A stretch of 5,549 nt of DNA. Source: Comamonadaceae bacterium. Its GTDB lineage: Bacteria > Pseudomonadota > Gammaproteobacteria > Burkholderiales > Burkholderiaceae_C. The notes under the pieces are model-generated. The model worked only from the letters and a program-made list of their open reading frames with translations. It did not search any database and had not been told where the DNA came from. Position numbers and translations under genes: made by a program. The stretch spans positions 1 through 5,549 of the forward strand of contig JAIXXW010000012.1 in assembly GCA_027490555.1 (NCBI GenBank). Reading direction: 5' to 3'. This document shows positions 4,765-5,549 of this stretch, in pieces (position 1 is the stretch's first letter; each line of letters begins with the position of its first letter).

Positions 4765-5549
4765 CACCCCTGGTCTGCAGCGGCCGGCGCCTGCGAGGGC
4801 AGCCAGCGCTCGACCAGTTCCCGCTTGAGCACCTTGCCGCTGAGCGTCATCGGCATCTCGGGCACCAGGGTGATGGTCGAGGGGCGCTTGTAGGGCGAGA
4901 GGTGTTCGTGGGCGTGCGTCTGCAGTGCCGCCAGGTCGATCTGCGCACCGGGCTTGGGCTCGATGAAGGCCAGGATGTCCTCGTTGCCGTCGGCGGTTTT
5001 GCGCCCGGCCACGGCCGCGCGCTGCACACCGGGCCAGGCCAGAAACACGGCCTCGACCTCGCCGGGGTACACATTGAAACCGGAGCGGATGATCATCTCC
5101 TTCAGGCGCCCCACCACCTGCAAGGCGCCGTCCGGGTCTTGCCGACCCAGGTCACCGCTGGCGTACCAGCCGCCGGGCTTCATGACCTGGTCGGTGATCT
5201 CGGGGTCGCGGAAATAGCCGGGCATCAGGCCCACACCGCGCATCCAGATCTCCCCCGTCTCACCGGCGGGCAGGTCCTGGCCCTGCGCGCCGACGATGCG
5301 CAGCTCGGCCCCGTCGACCAGGTAACCGGCGCTGGTGTCCTGGCGCCACTCGCCCCGGCGGCACAGCGTGAGCGCGCCCGCATATTCCGACAGGCCATAA
5401 CCGTGGTGCAAGGGCTGGCCAAAGCGCGCCTCGATGGCTTTTTTGACGCTCATGTCGAGCGGCGCCGCACCGGTGTACACATAGCGCAAATCGGGCGCTT
5501 CAGGGTGCACGATGCCCTGGCTGTCGAGCCAGGCCAGCAGTCGGGTGAA
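4764..5549 (-). CDS. AMP-forming acyl-CoA synthetase (ANL superfamily), N-terminal half outside the window
   Basis: The frame is open from the right edge to TGA at 4766-4764, giving 261 residues, roughly the C-terminal half of a protein of about 500-530. Such enzymes activate a carboxylate to the acyl-adenylate with ATP and then load it onto CoA. Core motifs appear in order: YTGAAPLD near the start, HGYGLSEYAG (A5-type, adenine/Thr-Glu region), GETGEIWMRG, WYASGDLGRQDPDG (A7, the Asp that binds the AMP ribose), GRLKEMIIRSGFNVYPGEVE (A8 hinge) and PMTLSGKVLKREL (A10, with the catalytic Lys of SGK). The domain is intact to its C-terminus, so this looks functional. It is the most upstream visible gene of the operon, 81 nt before the hydratase, and probably activates the acid the pathway breaks down. 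The substrate-binding half is largely missing, so chain length and substrate cannot be judged. Confidence 0.93.
   Translation of the reverse strand, partial: FTRLLAWLDSQGIVHPEAPDLRYVYTGAAPLDMSVKKAIEARFGQPLHHGYGLSEYAGALTLCRRGEWRQDTSAGYLVDGAELRIVGAQGQDLPAGETGEIWMRGVGLMPGYFRDPEITDQVMKPGGWYASGDLGRQDPDGALQVVGRLKEMIIRSGFNVYPGEVEAVFLAWPGVQRAAVAGRKTADGNEDILAFIEPKPGAQIDLAALQTHAHEHLSPYKRPSTITLVPEMPMTLSGKVLKRELVERWLPSQAPAAADQG

Overview
This window comes from a G+C-rich bacterial chromosome (about two-thirds G+C by eye). Codon choice, the gene set and a REP-type repeat beginning GTAGGAGCCCACC suggest a betaproteobacterium of the Burkholderiales, probably a Comamonadaceae-like lineage. That placement is an inference, because no marker gene is present. 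All genes lie on the minus strand and are transcribed from right to left.

Layout in transcription order: (1) 5549-4764, the C-terminal half of an AMP-forming acyl-CoA synthetase, cut by the right edge. (2) 4682-3801, a complete FAS1-like/HTD2-type MaoC dehydratase, close to the itaconyl-CoA / mesaconyl-C4-CoA hydratase group. (3) 3749-2592, a complete acyl-CoA dehydrogenase. (4) 2576-1395, a complete class III (CaiB/BaiF) CoA-transferase. (5) 1283-1, an MmgE/PrpD-family protein missing only its last few dozen residues at the left edge. Intergenic gaps are 81, 51, 15 and 111 nt. No RNA gene, CRISPR array or insertion sequence is visible.

Together the genes make a small acyl-CoA catabolic operon: CoA activation by ligase or transferase, flavin-dependent alpha,beta-dehydrogenation, hydration of the enoyl-CoA, and an MmgE/PrpD enzyme typical of branched tricarboxylate chemistry. 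From memory, a hydratase, acyl-CoA dehydrogenase, MmgE/PrpD and CaiB-type transferase also occur together in the Pseudomonas aeruginosa itaconate locus (ich/ict/ccl, about PA0878-PA0883). A C5 branched dicarboxylate such as itaconate, mesaconate or methylsuccinate is therefore the best substrate guess, but the sequence does not prove it. The lyase (ccl) that would complete that pathway is not in the window.

The more unusual signals are in the gaps. A terminator-like hairpin with a T6 tract directly follows the hydratase stop codon. It runs into a 13-nt tandem repeat that forms a U-rich leader with no Shine-Dalgarno for the dehydrogenase. A REPIN-like pair of inverted REPs separates the CoA-transferase from the MmgE/PrpD gene. 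I saw no clearly undescribed system; this is a recognisable metabolic operon with interesting internal regulatory architecture.
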